A stretch of DNA of 64,000 bases. Source: Sphingomonas yantingensis (GTDB taxonomy: Bacteria > Pseudomonadota > Alphaproteobacteria > Sphingomonadales > Sphingomonadaceae). Position numbers and translations under genes: made by a program. Every line of letters begins with the position of its first letter. Positions within the stretch are counted from its first letter, which is position 1. The notes under the pieces are model-generated. The model ran no database searches, was not told the origin of the DNA, and saw only the letters and a program-made list of their open reading frames with translations. Shown piece after piece: positions 61,884 through 64,000 of the stretch. The DNA lies in contig NZ_JACIJJ010000005.1 of NCBI RefSeq assembly GCF_014199325.1, positions 80,902-144,901 of the forward strand, written 5' to 3'.

Positions 61884-62630
61884 TCAATCCGTACGCGTTT
61901 CGCCCACGATTGCCAGCACGTCGCGCGCGAGTTCGGCGCGGCAGATCAGCAGGTCGGGCAGGTACACGTCTTCACGATTGTATCGCAGCGGGGTGCCGTC
62001 GATCCGCGAGCAATGGAGCCCGTGGGCGAGCGCGACGGCGACGGGCGCCATCGAGTCCCATTCATACTGGCCGCCGGTGTGAAGGTAGATGTCGGCCTCG
62101 CCGCGCACCACCGCCATCGCCTTTGCCCCCGCCGATCCCATCGGGATGCGTTCGGCGCCCAGCCGCTCGGCGACCGCGACGGCTTCGGGGGCCGGGCGGG
62201 ACCGGCTGACCACCATGCGCGGCGGGCGCGAGGGGGCGGCCAGTGACTGCGGCCGGTCGGAGCGGAGGACCACGCCTGCATCGGGGAGCGCCACCGCGCC
62301 GGTCACCGGCTCGCCGTCGATGGCAAGGCCGACATGGACCGCCCAGTCGGCACGCGCTTCGCCATATTCGCGGGTGCCGTCGACAGGGTCGATGATCCAG
62401 ACGCGCGATCTGGTCAGGCGCGTGCCGTCGCACTTCGCTTCTTCGGACAGCAGGCCGTCGTCAGGACGCGCCTCGCGCAACGCGTGGACGAGGAAGGCAT
62501 TGGCAGTCTGATCGCCTGCCTTGCCGAGCGCCTTTGGCGAGAAGACCCCGCTCGCCCGAACCTCGCGCAGGATGCGGCCCGCGGTCTCGGCCAGATGCGC
62601 GGCGAGTTCGGCGTCGTCCATCGCGCTCAT
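61884..62630 (-). CDS. cysQ: 3'(2'),5'-bisphosphate nucleotidase CysQ-like
   Basis: The 248-residue protein of the inositol-monophosphatase superfamily has the metal motif [25 protein letters not shown] and the second Asp in [23 protein letters not shown] metal-site segment precedes them. CysQ removes PAP/PAPS by-products of sulfate assimilation. It overlaps the CysNC stop (ATGA), which supports this role over inositol-phosphate hydrolysis. Confidence 0.92.
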   Translation of the reverse strand: MSAMDDAELAAHLAETAGRILREVRASGVFSPKALGKAGDQTANAFLVHALREARPDDGLLSEEAKCDGTRLTRSRVWIIDPVDGTREYGEARADWAVHVGLAIDGEPVTGAVALPDAGVVLRSDRPQSLAAPSRPPRMVVSRSRPAPEAVAVAERLGAERIPMGSAGAKAMAVVRGEADIYLHTGGQYEWDSMAPVAVALAHGLHCSRIDGTPLRYNREDVYLPDLLICRAELARDVLAIVGETRTD

Positions 62631-64000
62631 GGGATCAGCCTTTCGACGATCGCGTCGGCGGCCTCCTCGGCGGTCATGCCGGTCGTGTCGATGCGGATCT
62701 CCGGATCGTCGGGCGCTTCATAGGGGCTGTCGATGCCGGTGAAGTTGGCGAGCTGGCCCGCGCGCGCTTTGGCATAGAGGCCTTTCACGTCGCGCGCCTC
62801 GGCATCAGCAAGCGGCGTGTCGATATGCACCTCGATGAATTCGCCCGGCGCCATCATCCGGCGCACCATCTCCCGCTCGGCGCGGAAGGGCGAGATGAAG
62901 GCGGTGATGACGATCAGGCCGGCATCGGTCATCAGCTTGGCGACCTCGCCCACCCGGCGGATATTCTCGACGCGGTCGGCGTCGGTGAAGCCCAGGTCCT
63001 TGTTGAGGCCATGGCGGACATTGTCGCCGTCAAGGAGGAAGGTATGCCGGTTCATCCGCGCCAGCTTCTTCTCGACGAGATTGGCGATCGTCGACTTGCC
63101 TGCGCCCGACAGCCCGGTGAACCAGAGGACGGCGGCCTTCTGGTTCTTGAGCGCGGCGTGATGCTCGCGGTCGAGGTCGACGGGCTGCCAGTGGACGTTC
63201 TGCGACCGGCGCAGGCTGAAATGCAGCATCCCCGCGGCCACGGTCGCGTTGGTCAGCTTGTCGATCAGGACGAAGCCGCCGAGCGTGCGGTTGTCGGCAT
63301 AGGGCTCGAACACGATCGGCCTGTCGGTCGACAGCGTGGCGACGCCGATCGCGTTCAGGTCGAACGTCTTGGCCGCAAGCCGCTCCATCGTGTTGACCGC
63401 GATCTGGTATTTGGGCGCCTGCACCGTCGCGCTCACGCTCTGGGTGCCGAGTTTCAGCCAGTAACTACGGCCCGGCAGCATCGCCTCGTCCGCCATCCAG
63501 ACGAAGGTCGCCTCGAACTGGTCCGCCGTCTGCGGGGGGGCATCGGCGGCGGCGATCACGTCGCCGCGCGAGCAGTCGATCTCGTCGGCCAGCGTCAGCG
63601 TCACCGACTGGCCCGCGATGGCCACGTCAAGGTCGCCGCCGAAGCTGACGATCCGCGCGACGCTGCTCGTCTTGCCCGACGGAAGTACGCGCACCTTGTC
63701 GCCGGGGCGAATCTCGCCGCTGGCGATCAGCCCGGCGAACCCGCGAAAGTCGAGGTCGGGGCGATTGACCCACTGGACGGGCAGGCGGAACGGCCGGGCG
63801 CGATCCCGCTCGGCATCGATCTCGACGCGTTCCAGATGCTCGACAAACGAGGGACCGGTGTACCAGGGCGTGTTGGGGGAGGGGGCGGTGATGTTGTCGC
63901 CCCTGAACCCCGAGATCGGCATCGCGGTGAAGGCGGCGATACCGATGCTCTCGGCGAACGCTCGATAATCGGCGACGATGTCGTCGAACTTTTGTTGGTC
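62627..64000 (-). CDS. cysNC: bifunctional sulfate adenylyltransferase subunit 1/adenylylsulfate kinase CysNC (5' part outside window)
   Basis: The reading frame stays open to base 64000 ([18 protein letters not shown]...), so the GTPase N-terminal part of CysN lies beyond the window. Within view are the CysN beta-barrel domains ([42 protein letters not shown]). The APS-kinase CysC half follows, with Walker [22 protein letters not shown] and [18 protein letters not shown]. The enzyme makes APS from sulfate and ATP and phosphorylates it to PAPS. Fusion of CysN and CysC is common in alphaproteobacteria. CysD should lie just beyond the right edge. Confidence 0.95.
   Translation of the reverse strand, partial: DQQKFDDIVADYRAFAESIGIAAFTAMPISGFRGDNITAPSPNTPWYTGPSFVEHLERVEIDAERDRARPFRLPVQWVNRPDLDFRGFAGLIASGEIRPGDKVRVLPSGKTSSVARIVSFGGDLDVAIAGQSVTLTLADEIDCSRGDVIAAADAPPQTADQFEATFVWMADEAMLPGRSYWLKLGTQSVSATVQAPKYQIAVNTMERLAAKTFDLNAIGVATLSTDRPIVFEPYADNRTLGGFVLIDKLTNATVAAGMLHFSLRRSQNVHWQPVDLDREHHAALKNQKAAVLWFTGLSGAGKSTIANLVEKKLARMNRHTFLLDGDNVRHGLNKDLGFTDADRVENIRRVGEVAKLMTDAGLIVITAFISPFRAEREMVRRMMAPGEFIEVHIDTPLADAEARDVKGLYAKARAGQLANFTGIDSPYEAPDDPEIRIDTTGMTAEEAADAIVERLIP

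Overview
The window is high-GC, gene-dense DNA from an alphaproteobacterium, most probably a Sphingomonas-like member of the Sphingomonadales. This rests on TonB-receptor/MucR gene content, a small alphaproteobacterial SRP RNA, many exported dehydrogenases and hydrolases, an HWE-kinase light-sensing cluster and the dense coupled gene layout. It is an inference; no marker such as 16S rRNA is present. No tRNA, rRNA, CRISPR array, insertion sequence or prophage was seen, and no gene-free stretch exceeds about 250 bases.

Layout. 1-10.7 kb is housekeeping: a cut-off membrane-anchored protein, a secreted M16 peptidase pair (one active, one degenerate), an acyltransferase, threonine synthase, an alpha/beta hydrolase, two tandem cysteine desulfurases plus a 2Fe-2S ferredoxin, and a catalase-like protein followed by the SRP RNA. 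10.8-29.7 kb is a catabolic island of about 19 kb. It holds exported cupins, a Tat-exported small protein, an SMP-30 lactonase, a PQQ dehydrogenase with cytochrome c, a class III CoA-transferase with an enoyl-CoA hydratase, and a seven-gene operon (amidohydrolase, MFS, gluconate-2-dehydrogenase subunit 3-like, GMC flavoprotein, cytochrome c, Fe-alcohol dehydrogenase, semialdehyde dehydrogenase). A GntR/FCD regulator sits at its end. Palindromes built on ATCCTA/TAGGAT lie before the regulator gene, before the seven-gene operon and in a divergent promoter region, so one GntR regulon is likely. The substrate is unknown.

29.7-42.5 kb holds a methyltransferase, a ThuA-like protein, a MucR-type regulator, an S9 oligopeptidase, a cupin, a TonB receptor with a ModE-like regulator, an esterase, and a coupled run of DEAD helicase, YaiI/YqxD protein, small HTH-like protein and HI0933 flavoprotein. 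42.5-50 kb is the most unusual part: a TolC/HlyD/ABC tripartite exporter whose ABC protein has lost every recognisable catalytic motif. Upstream are a cysteine-free OxyR paralogue and a 785-residue exported protein of unknown function. An OxyR-type operator (three of four tetranucleotides exact, correct 7-base spacers) lies just upstream of the exporter.

50-56 kb carries a PaoABC-type periplasmic molybdenum aldehyde oxidoreductase, a small monooxygenase-fold protein, a DJ-1/PfpI protein and a polysaccharide deacetylase. 56-60.6 kb is a signalling cluster: a short LOV (blue-light) protein, a CheB-CheR-PAS-HWE kinase and a stand-alone receiver, all overlapping. The window ends with an FAD reductase, CysQ and a partial CysNC (sulfate activation), apparently one operon read from the right edge.
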